DNA from: Acidaminobacter sp964416305
Lineage (GTDB): Bacteria > Bacillota > Clostridia > Peptostreptococcales > Acidaminobacteraceae
Reading direction: 5' to 3'
Assembly (NCBI GenBank): GCA_964416305.1
Contig: CAYQDM010000014.1
Span: 41,562-105,561, forward strand
Length of the DNA stretch: 64,000 nucleotides
Made by a program: the position numbers and the translations under genes. Shown piece after piece: positions 26,173 to 35,675 of the stretch. The number at the start of each line of letters is the position of its first letter. Position 1 is the stretch's first letter. The notes below the pieces were generated by a model, which worked only from the letters and a program-made list of their open reading frames with translations, searched no databases and was not told the DNA's origin.

Positions 26173-27291
26173 ATGATCATCGGCATACCTAAAGAGATTA
26201 AAAAGAATGAATGCCGTGTTGCCGCGACACCTTCTGCAGCAGCGCTGTTTGTGAAAAATGGTCATACTGTGCTTGTGGAGCCCGGCGCGGGTGTGGGCAG
26301 CGGCTATCCAGACGAGGCGTATAACAGAGCCGGCGCGCAGATAACGCCTCGAGAGGCGCTGTACGAAAGCTGCGACATACTGTACAAGGTTAAGGAAATA
26401 GAGGCTTCGGAATATGAGCTGCTTCACGAAAATCAGATCGTGCTGTCCTATCTGCATTCAAACGCGCACAGGGAAATGACAGAAGAGCTTCTCAAACGCG
26501 GCATAACCGGACTGTGCTACGAGGACGTGGATGATGAGCGCGGTGAATTTCCAATGCTGGCACCCATGAGTATACTTGCTGGAAAAGGTGGTTTTTTGGC
26601 AGCGCTTCATTTTTCTCAAAGCGTTCATGGGGGCAGAGGGCTATTGCTCAATAGAGTTGCTGGCTTAGCAACACCTGAGATCACCATAATTGGGTGTGGA
26701 TGGTCGGGGATTGGGGCTGCGGAACTTGCCGCGGCATTCGGCAACAAGGTGACCATGCTGGAGATCAGCAAAAAAGCAATGGAAAATGCACAGGCTAAAT
26801 TGCCGGTCAACGTAGAACTGTTGTATTCGAACAGGGAAAATTTAGAGACTTGCCTTAAGCGTACGGATGTGCTCATCAACTGCATCCTGTGGCCTAAGAC
26901 TCGAAAGGATCATTTGGTTTTTCGGGAAGATTTAAAGATGATGAAACACGGCGCTATGATTGTAGATGTGGCTTGTGATGACGCCGGCGCTGTTGAAACC
27001 TGCAGAAGCACGTCACATGATGATCCTGTCTATGTCGAAGAAGGGATTCTGCATTACGCTGTGGACAATATACCTTCCGGCTTTGCTGAGACGGCGTCCC
27101 AAATGCTTTCGGCATCAACGCTGCCTTATGCACTGGAGATCGCTAATCACGGTATTGTGGAGGCACTTAAGAAAGACCCTTATTTGAGACGGGGACTAAC
27201 GACTTACAAAGGCATGCTGACACTAAAAGAAACAGCGGATAAGCATGGGATCCCATATGTCGATCCGCTTGTGGCCATCAGCCGTGAGTAA
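26173..27291 (+). CDS. Alanine-dehydrogenase-like NAD(P)-dependent oxidoreductase (paralogue 2)
   Basis: 372 aa from the ATG at 26173, nine bases after GGGAG; a TTG start would add seven residues. N-terminus IPKEIKKNECRVAATP with Arg15, YKVKE near 71-75, a His at 95 in SYLHSN, Rossmann motif IIGCGWSGIGAAELA (glycine pattern GxGxSG) and VDVACDDAG near the catalytic Asp. Like paralogue 1 it carries an unusual NCILWPKTRKDHLV segment in place of the alanine-dehydrogenase PGAKAP loop. It is only distantly similar to paralogue 1, so this is an old pair rather than a recent duplication. A reaction on ornithine, alanine or an opine-like product fits the operon, but the substrate is unknown. Confidence 0.82.
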   Translation: MIIGIPKEIKKNECRVAATPSAAALFVKNGHTVLVEPGAGVGSGYPDEAYNRAGAQITPREALYESCDILYKVKEIEASEYELLHENQIVLSYLHSNAHREMTEELLKRGITGLCYEDVDDERGEFPMLAPMSILAGKGGFLAALHFSQSVHGGRGLLLNRVAGLATPEITIIGCGWSGIGAAELAAAFGNKVTMLEISKKAMENAQAKLPVNVELLYSNRENLETCLKRTDVLINCILWPKTRKDHLVFREDLKMMKHGAMIVDVACDDAGAVETCRSTSHDDPVYVEEGILHYAVDNIPSGFAETASQMLSASTLPYALEIANHGIVEALKKDPYLRRGLTTYKGMLTLKETADKHGIPYVDPLVAISRE

Positions 27292-27352
27292 ACAGAATCT
27301 ATTTGTCATAGTAACCAGGCAGAGGAAGACACCGGACTAGGAGGCGTTCTGC

Positions 27353-28744
<1,392 letters not shown>

Positions 28745-28807
28745 TTTGTTCCCCTTTTGACCATTGTCAATTGACGTTAAGCCATTTTGGGCTTTGTCGG
28801 TTGGCTG

Positions 28808-28823
28808 TGGTCTTTTATTTGCC
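28808..28823 (+). promoter_or_regulatory. Weak sigma-54-like site after argH
   Basis: TGGTCT-TTTAT-TTGCC keeps GG and GC ten bases apart but departs from consensus in the -24 box. It lies about 95 bases before the DUF2200 gene. It could be chance. Confidence 0.3.
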
Positions 28824-28916
28824 TTTATTGAGACCGGGCGGGTACTCCTGAAATCAAGTGGGTATGAATTAATGTAGTCTGAGTACTTACATCAAATCCA
28901 TAAGCGAGGTAGGAGA

Positions 28917-29267
28917 ATGAATAAAAACCGAATCTATACAATGACCTTTGCAAGCGTCTACCCTATGTACATTGCTAAAGCGGAGAGAAAAGGACGCACG
29001 AAGGCGGAGGTGGATGAAATCATCTGCTGGCTGACTGGTTACAGCATGGAGGCTCTGGAAGCCCAAATAGAACAAAAAAATGACTTTGAGACATTTTTTA
29101 CGCAGGCGCCAAGGCTCAATCCTTCCCGGGATTTGATCAAAGGTGTGATTTGCGGCATTCGAGTGGAAGAGATTGAGGATCCCATTGTACGAGAGACTCG
29201 TTACCTGGATAAACTGATCGATGAATTGGCAAAAGGAAAGGCCATGGAAAAGATATTGAGGAAGTGA
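28917..29267 (+). CDS. DUF2200 family protein
   Basis: 116 aa behind GGTAGGAG. The whole chain matches the conserved DUF2200 pattern (RIYTMTFASVYPMYIAKAER, then EIICWLTGY and a NDFETFF block). It is cytosolic, has no known function, and occurs sporadically in bacteria. It follows argH after a 172-base gap in which I see no terminator, so it may be read from the same transcript. Confidence 0.8.
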   Translation: MNKNRIYTMTFASVYPMYIAKAERKGRTKAEVDEIICWLTGYSMEALEAQIEQKNDFETFFTQAPRLNPSRDLIKGVICGIRVEEIEDPIVRETRYLDKLIDELAKGKAMEKILRK

Positions 29268-29336
29268 GCTGGGTGGACAGGTGACCATCGGCAAAGGTCT
29301 TCAAGAGGGACTGCGGAAGTGAATGGAGTGATCCGG

Positions 29337-29924
29337 ATGAAATTGAAGAATAAAAAGAAGAAACTCATTGAAAATTATTATCGAGACAAGGCGTCGGACG
29401 CCTATATCATTCCGATCTGGCTGGACAGCTATGATGATGTCTTTGATGACTGGGATCCATCCCCGTTCAAAATGAGGGACATTGAAGATGAATTTCTGGA
29501 CTTCTTGTGGGATTCGGTAGAAGACATACCGAAACGTGATGAAATCATCTTTGAGTTCTTCATTCCGGCGGCCCTTAAAAATGAACAGAAAGAGCAGATT
29601 TTAGTCAGTGCCCTTAAACACCATTTTGACTACATGGAGATTCGAAATGAGAAAAAGCTGCAGAAGGAACGGCTTGAAGCCATGAAATACTTTGCCTTTG
29701 GGATCTTGTTCTTTATCATTGCCTACATGGGGCCTTTTAAGTCGGACACGCTGGCAATCCGGATCATGGAGGATGGTTTGTTTGTCGGTGGATGGGTCTT
29801 CATGTGGGAGACCTTCTCGAACTTATTCATAGAATCCAGGGAGTTCAATGAAGAGCGTCACATCATCAGGCGATTCATGAAGGCTAAGGTAAGATTTGTG
29901 GAGAAAAGGGACCCGCTGACATAA
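29337..29924 (+). CDS. Hypothetical protein with a C-terminal-half membrane hairpin
   Basis: 195 aa from the ATG at 29337, with AATGGAG eight bases upstream. Not recognised. The N-terminus is very basic (KLKNKKKKLIENYY), followed by an acidic Asp/Trp-rich part (DDVFDDWDPSPF), a helical central region (about 70-115), two hydrophobic segments (about 120-135 and 145-165) and a charged tail. It would be a membrane-attached protein with most of its mass in the cytosol. It lies 70 bases after the DUF2200 gene and before a terminator. Confidence 0.75.
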   Translation: MKLKNKKKKLIENYYRDKASDAYIIPIWLDSYDDVFDDWDPSPFKMRDIEDEFLDFLWDSVEDIPKRDEIIFEFFIPAALKNEQKEQILVSALKHHFDYMEIRNEKKLQKERLEAMKYFAFGILFFIIAYMGPFKSDTLAIRIMEDGLFVGGWVFMWETFSNLFIESREFNEERHIIRRFMKAKVRFVEKRDPLT

Positions 29925-29948
29925 TGTTACTTGAGTTCAGGCATACGC

Positions 29949-29984
29949 AAAGACTGAATCCTATTTCGAGGGTTCAGTCTTTTG
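29949..29984 (+). terminator. Terminator closing the cluster
   Basis: AAAGACTGAATCCT (29949-29962) pairs with AGGGTTCAGTCTTT (one wobble or mismatch), followed by a short T-run. Confidence 0.75.
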
Positions 29985-30350
29985 TGCTTTCAGGAAAGGA
30001 AAAATGATGAAGGTGACGATAATGATGATAATGATGATAATGATGATAATGACGATAATGATGATACGGAGTGTGATCGAGCACAAGAGATGTAGGCTGC
30101 AACCTCTTAAGTGGTAGGTGTGTAAAAATTAATTTACAATAAAACAAGCATTTTTACGAAGCGGCATGATTTTGTTAAATCACACCTTGAATCACCCTGT
30201 AATTTTTTTGAAATCCAATTACTCCAAAGATTTGCAAGTGCATCTCCAACTCTGTCACACTGGTAAATTCAGTACATCTGGCTGATGAAAGCCGAGAAAT
30301 GTCAGACTTGTTCTATCGCAAAAAGCAGCCATATGAAAAATAATTTTGTT
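29985..30350 (+). other. Intergenic region between the two sigma-54 units
   Basis: This 366-base stretch contains a 9-bp tandem repeat (30015-30068), a possible 37-codon reading frame at 30004-30117 rich in Met and Ile, and a small inverted repeat TGTAAA-N6-TTTACA (30121-30138) about 215 bases upstream of the next sigma-54 promoter, which could be an activator site. The rest, 30139-30350, is AT-rich and shows nothing I recognise. Confidence 0.5.
30015..30068 (+). repeat. Six-copy 9-bp tandem repeat
   Basis: Six units of GATGATAAT (units 1 and 5 read GACGATAAT; the last ends in ACG). It lies just after a terminator in non-coding or small-ORF sequence. Confidence 0.9.
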
Positions 30351-30366
30351 TGGCATCAATATTGCA
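30351..30366 (+). promoter_or_regulatory. Sigma-54 promoter of the M20 hydrolase gene
   Basis: TGGCAT-CAATA-TTGCA. GG (30352-30353) and GC (30364-30365) are exactly ten bases apart. The sequence shares TGGCAT-N5-TTGC with the promoter at 18118. It lies inside an apparent longer reading frame, which shows that the true gene start is downstream. Confidence 0.85.
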
Positions 30367-30443
30367 TTAGTTTTCATCAGGCTTGTACACACAATACTAT
30401 TCCGGTTAAAAGACGATTTGTGAAGATAAAGGAGTTGGACATT

Positions 30444-31565
30444 TTGGAACAACAGAACCTGTCGCTGGCGATAGAGCTTCGCCGCGAGCTGCATCAGCAC
30501 CCGGAACTTTCCAATCACGAAACGTGGACGAAGCAGCACCTGATCGATTTTCTCAAAACCCATACCAACCTGGAGATCGTTGACCGCGGTCGATGGTTCT
30601 ATGCCGTTTATCGCGCAGGCGATGACAAGAAAAACATAGCGTTCCGTGCAGACTTCGATGCCATTAAGATGAATGAAGGCATTGAGCTGCCGCATGCTTC
30701 AGTCTTTCCCGGCGTTTCTCACAAATGTGGTCATGACGGTCATTCTGCTTCGCTGGCAGGCTTTGCGCTGGAAATAGATCAAAAGGGCGCTGACAAGAAT
30801 ATTTTCTTTCTCTTTCAACACGCCGAAGAGACCGGAGATGGTGCGGCGCAGTGTGCTGTGTTCATTAAAGAGAACGGCATTGAAGAAATCTTTGCGTACC
30901 ACAACATGAGCGGTATGGCTTTCAAGTCCGTTAATGTTATTGATGGTGCCAGCAACTGCGCTTCAAAAGGAATGATCATTCAAATGGAGGGCAGACCTTC
31001 ACATGCCAGCGAGCCCGAGAAAGGTGTCAATCCGGCATTTGCCTTTGCGAAAATTATTGATGCTATTCCTGATTTTATTGCGCCGGAAAAAAATAAGGGC
31101 ATGGTGCTTTGTACCGTCATCCAGGTTGAGGTGGGAGAGAAGGCGTTCGGTGTCAATGCCAGCAAAGGGCAGCTTCTGCTGACGATCCGCGCGCATTATG
31201 AGGCTGAAATGGACCGGCTGCAGCAAAATCTTGAGAAATTGGCATCCTCACTGGCAGAAGACCAGGGGATGTCGGTCGATTTCTCTTATCAGGATTACTT
31301 CCCGGAAACTTTTAATCATAAGGAGAGCTCGGATCAGATTCGAAAAGCGGCAATCAACAAAGGCTTTGAAGTTGTAGAAATGACGGAGGCGTTCCGGGGT
31401 TCGGAGGATTTTGGCCATTATCTCAAGGAGACCAAAGGCGCGATTTGTTATATTGGCAACGGTATGGATTACCCTAACGTCCACTCCTTTAAATATGATT
31501 TCAACGATGAGATCATTGAAACAGCTGTTGAATTGTTTAAAGAACTCGCAGAAATGCAAGATTAA
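30444..31565 (+). CDS. M20-family amidohydrolase (peptidase M20D type)
   Basis: 373 aa. The start is set at TTG 30444, nine bases after AAAGGAG and downstream of the sigma-54 promoter; earlier in-frame starts would lie upstream of or across the promoter. Metal-binding motifs are CGHDGH (about 95-100), HAEET with Glu128-Glu129, and a His in PNVHSF near the C-terminus. The domain order is catalytic, dimerisation lid (about 175-290), catalytic. M20D enzymes remove acyl groups from N-acyl amino acids (hippurate or IAA-amino acid hydrolase type) or cleave small amides. It is in the same sigma-54 regulon as the transporter, suggesting a role in processing the imported compound or its products. Confidence 0.88.
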   Translation: MEQQNLSLAIELRRELHQHPELSNHETWTKQHLIDFLKTHTNLEIVDRGRWFYAVYRAGDDKKNIAFRADFDAIKMNEGIELPHASVFPGVSHKCGHDGHSASLAGFALEIDQKGADKNIFFLFQHAEETGDGAAQCAVFIKENGIEEIFAYHNMSGMAFKSVNVIDGASNCASKGMIIQMEGRPSHASEPEKGVNPAFAFAKIIDAIPDFIAPEKNKGMVLCTVIQVEVGEKAFGVNASKGQLLLTIRAHYEAEMDRLQQNLEKLASSLAEDQGMSVDFSYQDYFPETFNHKESSDQIRKAAINKGFEVVEMTEAFRGSEDFGHYLKETKGAICYIGNGMDYPNVHSFKYDFNDEIIETAVELFKELAEMQD

Positions 31566-31618
31566 GAGAGAAACTAATTCGGGACTTGCTGAAAGAAGTT
31601 GAAACGAGTTGATTCAAA

Positions 31619-31666
31619 AGTGCCGCTGCAGTTTATGGAGACCCCATAACTGCAGTACTTTTTTGG
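31619..31666 (+). terminator. Terminator after the M20 gene
   Basis: CTGCAGTTTATGG pairs with CCATAACTGCAG (one mismatch or bulge) across GAGACC, followed by T6. Confidence 0.8.
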
Positions 31667-31827
31667 CTTTTTCCGATTTGAACAGGATCAGCCCAACTAT
31701 TGTCTCGATTTTGTTTTCATTTAATTTTTGCAATACAAATTAAGAACAGGGCACCATAAATGGATTGTGAGCTGTTCAAAAAGCCCTATTTAATAATGAC
31801 TACATAATTAATCAGGAGGCAATAATT

Positions 31828-33063
31828 ATGAATTATGAATTTAAACGGTGGATCATGTTGGTCGCTGGTGTTATCATAAACATTTGCGCAGGCTTTGGCT
31901 ATGCATGGAGCGTTTTCCAAAACCCCTTGATGCAACAGTTTGGATGGAACGCGATTCAGGCGTCTCTGGCATACACTTTGGTCATGGGGGTCTCAGCATT
32001 ACCCATGGCATTGGTTGGAATGGCCCAAGCTTATATATCACCGCGTGTCCTTGTTTTCGCAGGAGGTCTTCTTTTGGGTGGTTCAGTATTTTTTTCCGGA
32101 TCAATCCAATCCCTTGCTCAGTTATATTTGGTTTATGGCATAGGTGTTGGACTGGGTGTTGGCATTGTTTATTCAGGAAGTCTGTCCAATATGGTCAGAT
32201 TTTTTCCGGATAAACGCGGATTTTGTTCCGGTGTCATGGCTGCTGGCATGGGAAGCGGCGCGGTCATCATTGCCCCGTTGGCTGCAGCACTGATCTCGAA
32301 TTATGGTGTTATGCCTAGTTTTAGAATTATTGGCATAACCTTCATAATAATTATATGCGGGCTTTCGTTACTCATTGATACTGCACCGCAAGACTTTGCT
32401 CCAAAGGGGTGGACATCCGGGAAAACCACAGCGACCTTAACTGGAGCAGATAAGGATTGGAAGGCTATGCTGAAAGACCCGATATTCTATTTAATGGCAG
32501 GGATCTTTACAACAGGTACAACCTCCGGCGTTATGATTATTGGACACGCCTCACCCATGTTTCAGGAAATCATGCATTTTACACCACAGAAAGCAGCGGT
32601 TACGCTTGGATTCCTGGCGCTGTGTAATACACTTGGCAGGTTATTCTGGGGGTGGACTTCTGACAGGATTGGCCGGCTGAAAACGATTTATTTTTTATAT
32701 GCCATTACAGCCCTCTCGCTGCTCGGTTTGATTTACTTTTCAGGACAATATCTTTTTGTTGTGATGGTTATGTTCATAGGGACTTGCTATGGCGGGTTTA
32801 TGTCAATGATCGCCTCTTTAACGGCAGATGCTTTTGGATCAAAAAACCTTCCCATCAATTTTGGCATCATGTTCCTGGCTTATGGCTTTGCAGCTTTTAT
32901 AGGGCCGCGTATGGCTGCTGTTATAAAAATTATGAATCAAGGCAATTATTCACCCACTTTTATAATTGCGATTTTGATGTGCCTGGTGGGCATCGTCCTT
33001 AACTTGGTCACCGTGAAGAAATTAACCAAAGAACGGCCTGCGCCTCAAGTTCAGAACTATTAG
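31828..33063 (+). CDS. MFS transporter, oxalate/formate antiporter-like (OFA) family
   Basis: 411 aa behind CAGGAGG. It has twelve predicted hydrophobic segments. The N-terminus (GVIINICAGFGYAWSVFQNP) and the GLGVGIVYSGSLSNMVRFFP and DKRGFCSGVMAAGMG motifs mark the OFA branch. Members exchange small carboxylates such as oxalate/formate, or take up or export monocarboxylates. Beside the catabolic cluster it could export an organic acid end product; this is inference. I found no sigma-54 box with correct spacing in the 262 bases upstream; the promoter is not clear. Confidence 0.85.
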   Translation: MNYEFKRWIMLVAGVIINICAGFGYAWSVFQNPLMQQFGWNAIQASLAYTLVMGVSALPMALVGMAQAYISPRVLVFAGGLLLGGSVFFSGSIQSLAQLYLVYGIGVGLGVGIVYSGSLSNMVRFFPDKRGFCSGVMAAGMGSGAVIIAPLAAALISNYGVMPSFRIIGITFIIIICGLSLLIDTAPQDFAPKGWTSGKTTATLTGADKDWKAMLKDPIFYLMAGIFTTGTTSGVMIIGHASPMFQEIMHFTPQKAAVTLGFLALCNTLGRLFWGWTSDRIGRLKTIYFLYAITALSLLGLIYFSGQYLFVVMVMFIGTCYGGFMSMIASLTADAFGSKNLPINFGIMFLAYGFAAFIGPRMAAVIKIMNQGNYSPTFIIAILMCLVGIVLNLVTVKKLTKERPAPQVQNY

Positions 33064-33136
33064 CACGTAATGCAGATGAATGGATTTCAATCCAAATGTT
33101 GCTATGCTAATGATTTTGATCTGTTCGGCAAGCTTA

Positions 33137-33190
33137 AATTGAAACCCAAAAGGAAGAAGGCGTCCGCCTTCTTCCTTTTGGGTTTCAATT
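33137..33190. terminator. Perfect 26-bp palindrome, probable bidirectional terminator
   Basis: Two perfectly complementary 26-base arms (33137-33162 and 33165-33190) are separated by only TC. Each arm contains AAACCCAAAAGGAAGAAGG or its complement. It lies between the convergent MFS and YbjQ genes. Purine-rich against pyrimidine-rich arms with T-runs inside the stem fit a terminator working in both directions, but the length and perfection are unusual. Confidence 0.8.
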
Positions 33191-33214
33191 GGGTAAAATA
33201 TTCGATTCAATCCT

Positions 33215-33526
33215 TTACTTGAACTTGACTGCAGTTCCATAGGCAATGACTTCGGCTGCGCCCTGCATTATGGCGCTGGACGCGTAACGGATATTGATGA
33301 TGGCGTCTGCTCTCATCTCAGCTGCTTCAGCGACCATGCGCTTGGTGGCCAAAGCCCGGGCTTCATTCATCATGTCGTTGTATTCTGTTAACTCACCGCC
33401 GACCAATGTTTTCAGACCGCTCATAATGTCTTTGCCCAGATGTTTTGACATGATGGTGGAGCCTTTAACGATAGAGAGAGTTTCCAGTTCTTTTCCCGTT
33501 ATGAAATCAGTATTTACTAAGATCAT
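33215..33526 (-). CDS. YbjQ/UPF0145 family protein
   Basis: 103 aa. The start MILVNTDFITGKEL is preceded by GAGGAGAAGG in the minus direction. Conserved family blocks are KGSTIMSKHLGKDI and ADAIINIRYASSAIMQGAAEVIAYGTAV. It forms a small pentameric cytosolic protein in solved relatives; a heavy-metal-binding role was proposed from the name of the domain but is not proven. Its first 20 bases overlap the end of the upstream small membrane protein gene. Confidence 0.85.
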   Translation of the reverse strand: MILVNTDFITGKELETLSIVKGSTIMSKHLGKDIMSGLKTLVGGELTEYNDMMNEARALATKRMVAEAAEMRADAIINIRYASSAIMQGAAEVIAYGTAVKFK

Positions 33527-33743
33527 CTTTATCCTTCTCCTCTTTGTCAATTTCCTTGAGACGAATGATGAGCGTGTAAACTGCAGCGGTCATCATGCCG
33601 ACGGCACCGGCGCCGACTGCGGCAGCTATGATCTTGCCGAACCAGGGCTCCGGTCCGTCTGTTAAACTGAACGGAATCCAAAGATAGAAGGCAAGATAAC
33701 CAATGAGGATGGCGGTAATGACAATGGGTGCCAGCTTTTTCAT
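33507..33743 (-). CDS. Small two-segment membrane protein
   Basis: 78 aa. It has two hydrophobic segments (about 5-25 and 37-60) and a strongly charged cytosolic tail (KEIDKEEKDKDD). No family recognised. A GGAAGG-type site (reverse complement of CCTTCC near 33752) precedes the ATG. It overlaps the YbjQ gene by 20 bases, so the two are probably coupled and functionally linked. Confidence 0.7.
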   Translation of the reverse strand: MKKLAPIVITAILIGYLAFYLWIPFSLTDGPEPWFGKIIAAAVGAGAVGMMTAAVYTLIIRLKEIDKEEKDKDDLSKY

Positions 33744-33836
33744 CTTGGATCCCTTCCTTTGCCTTAGTCTCTATATCCTCAGTATCTGACTAAAATTTAA
33801 GTTCTGCAATGGCTATGCACCAAACTTAATGCTTTT

Positions 33837-35462
33837 TTAATCCAAACTCACGGATTTTAAACCGCTATAAGCCTTAGCCGCCGCTATAAAGTCGCGAAAC
33901 AGCGGCTGCGGTCTGGTCGGTCTTGAGACAAATTCAGGATGAAACTGACCGGCGACGAACCAAGGATGATCCGTGAGCTCAATCATCTCGACCAAACGTC
34001 CGTCCGGGGATAAGCCGCTGAAGACCATGCCGCCGGATTCAAGCTGTGGCCGATAGTCATTGTTGACTTCATATCGATGCCGGTGCCGCTCGTGAATCAA
34101 TGTGCTGCCATAGGCCGCGAAAGCTTGTGTGCCTTCCTTGACGTCGCAAGGGTAGCGTCCGAGGCGCATGGTGCCGCCCTTGTCTGTGATGCCATGCTGA
34201 TCCGGCATCAGATCGATGACAGGGTGCCGCGTTAAAGGATTCAGTTCGGAGGAATGGGCGTCCTCAAGTCCGAGAACATTGCGGCTGAATTCAATGACGG
34301 CGAGCTGCATCCCGAGGCAAATGCCGAAGAATGGGATTTTGTTTTCCCGCGCGTAGCGGATCGCGGTGATTTTTCCTTCTATCCCCCTGTCGCCGAAGCC
34401 GCCTGGGATTAGGATACCATCGGCATCAGCCAGCTTTTCCCTGACGCTCTCGGCATCCACCTGTTCCGAGTGGATCCAGTCGATCTCGACCTTGGTCTGA
34501 TTGGCGATACCGGCGTGCTTTAGAGCTTCCGCGACGGAAAGGTAGGCGTCGTGGAGCTCGACGTACTTTCCGACCAGGGCGATGCGCAGGTGCTGACGGG
34601 CAGTCTTTTCCGCGTCGACCATAGCCTGCCATTCCGTCAAATCCGGCTCGGAGCAGGACAGGGACAGACGGCGGCAGACTTTTTCTGCCAGTCCCTCTTC
34701 CTCCAGCTTCAACGGCACCTCGTACAGGGTCTCAGCATCGAGATTCTGGATGACATCCTTTGCGCCTACATTGCAGAATAATGCGATTTTTTCTTTGATC
34801 TCACTTGACAGTGGGACACTCGTCCGGCAAACGATCATGTCCGGCTGAATGCCGATCTCCCTCAGTTCTTTGACGCTGTGCTGGGTAGGCTTCGTCTTCA
34901 GTTCGCCGGACTTTTCCAAATAGGGCACCAGTGTTACATGAATATACATGACATTTTCGCGTCCGAGATCATACCGGATTTGGCGAATGGCTTCAAGGAA
35001 AGGGAGGCTCTCAATGTCCCCAACAGTACCGCCGATTTCTGTAATGACCACCTCCGGCGCGGAGTCCTGAGCAATCCGGTAGGCCCAGGATTTGATCTCA
35101 TTTGTGATGTGGGGAATGACCTGAACGGTCGCCCCCAGATATTCACCCCGGCGTTCCTTGGAAATGACAGACCAATAAATCCTGCCGGTTGTCACGTTGG
35201 AGTTTCTGGTCAGATTGAGGTCGATGAAACGCTCGTAGTGCCCCAGGTCCAGGTCTGTCTCGGCGCCGTCTTCCGTGACAAAGACCTCGCCGTGCTGATA
35301 GGGGCTCATAGTACCGGGGTCCATGTTGAGGTAGGGGTCAAATTTTTGAATGGCGACACGTATGCCTCTGGACTTCAGCAGTCTTCCCAGCGACGCCGCA
35401 GTGATCCCTTTGCCGATGGATGAGACCACACCGCCTGTGACGAAGATGTACTTGGTTGTCAT
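33837..35462 (-). CDS. pyrG: CTP synthase
   Basis: 541 aa. The N-terminal amidoligase domain (about 1-270) begins KYIFVTGGVVSSIGKGI and includes IQKFDPYLNMDPGTMSP. The C-terminal class I glutamine amidotransferase carries the nucleophile Cys in GICLGMQLAV and later His/Glu (HPEF). It makes CTP from UTP, ATP and glutamine. The start at 35462 has GGGAGG just upstream; a longer frame would add 16 unrelated residues. An attenuator-like leader precedes it. Confidence 0.97.
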   Translation of the reverse strand: MTTKYIFVTGGVVSSIGKGITAASLGRLLKSRGIRVAIQKFDPYLNMDPGTMSPYQHGEVFVTEDGAETDLDLGHYERFIDLNLTRNSNVTTGRIYWSVISKERRGEYLGATVQVIPHITNEIKSWAYRIAQDSAPEVVITEIGGTVGDIESLPFLEAIRQIRYDLGRENVMYIHVTLVPYLEKSGELKTKPTQHSVKELREIGIQPDMIVCRTSVPLSSEIKEKIALFCNVGAKDVIQNLDAETLYEVPLKLEEEGLAEKVCRRLSLSCSEPDLTEWQAMVDAEKTARQHLRIALVGKYVELHDAYLSVAEALKHAGIANQTKVEIDWIHSEQVDAESVREKLADADGILIPGGFGDRGIEGKITAIRYARENKIPFFGICLGMQLAVIEFSRNVLGLEDAHSSELNPLTRHPVIDLMPDQHGITDKGGTMRLGRYPCDVKEGTQAFAAYGSTLIHERHRHRYEVNNDYRPQLESGGMVFSGLSPDGRLVEMIELTDHPWFVAGQFHPEFVSRPTRPQPLFRDFIAAAKAYSGLKSVSLD

Positions 35463-35549
35463 TTGAATAAGCCTCCCTTTTGCTTGTCTGGTTTTAGAAT
35501 TTAAAGCCAATAAAGCGCGAAAACATCACCTGAAATGTTGGTTGACAAC

Positions 35550-35645
35550 AAAAAAAGAGTGAGAGGTCCCCCCGTTGTCGGATGACCCACCACTCTCAGG
35601 CTATCAAGAACAATTTGGCTTTCACCCTTGCGGGTGTGTCATTGA
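35550..35645 (-). promoter_or_regulatory. pyrG leader with terminator and competing structures (attenuator)
   Basis: In the sense of pyrG: a GNRA-capped hairpin CACCC-GCAA-GGGTG; then the terminator left arm GAGAGTGGTGGGTC; a loop with a G6 run; the right arm ACCTCTCACTC; and a T7 run (35550-35556). The upstream segment GACACACC (35633-35640) can pair at 7 of 8 bases with GGTGGGTC (35584-35591) in the terminator arm. An antiterminator is therefore possible. The effector is unknown: the Bacillus pyrG mechanism (G reiteration at a GGGC start) does not obviously apply because the predicted start is not GGGC. Confidence 0.65.
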
Positions 35646-35675
35646 TCGAACTGAAAAATCATTTAATAATGAGTA

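Noticed and set aside
18220..27291. Calling both dehydrogenases alanine dehydrogenase (ald)
   Set aside because: The catalytic positions fit the fold, but the substrate-loop segment differs from true alanine dehydrogenases in both proteins, so a specific name is not justified.
30015..30068. CRISPR array
   Set aside because: The units are 9 bp and contiguous with no spacers; no cas genes in the window.
31566..31827. Sigma-54 promoter for the MFS gene
   Set aside because: GGGCACCATAAATGG near 31750 has a suitable -24-like half, but the -12 position reads GG instead of GC.
35463..35670. T-box riboswitch upstream of pyrG
   Set aside because: The leader has a terminator but no T-box core (no TGGNACCGCG) and no specifier-loop features; pyrG is not an aminoacylation or amino acid gene.
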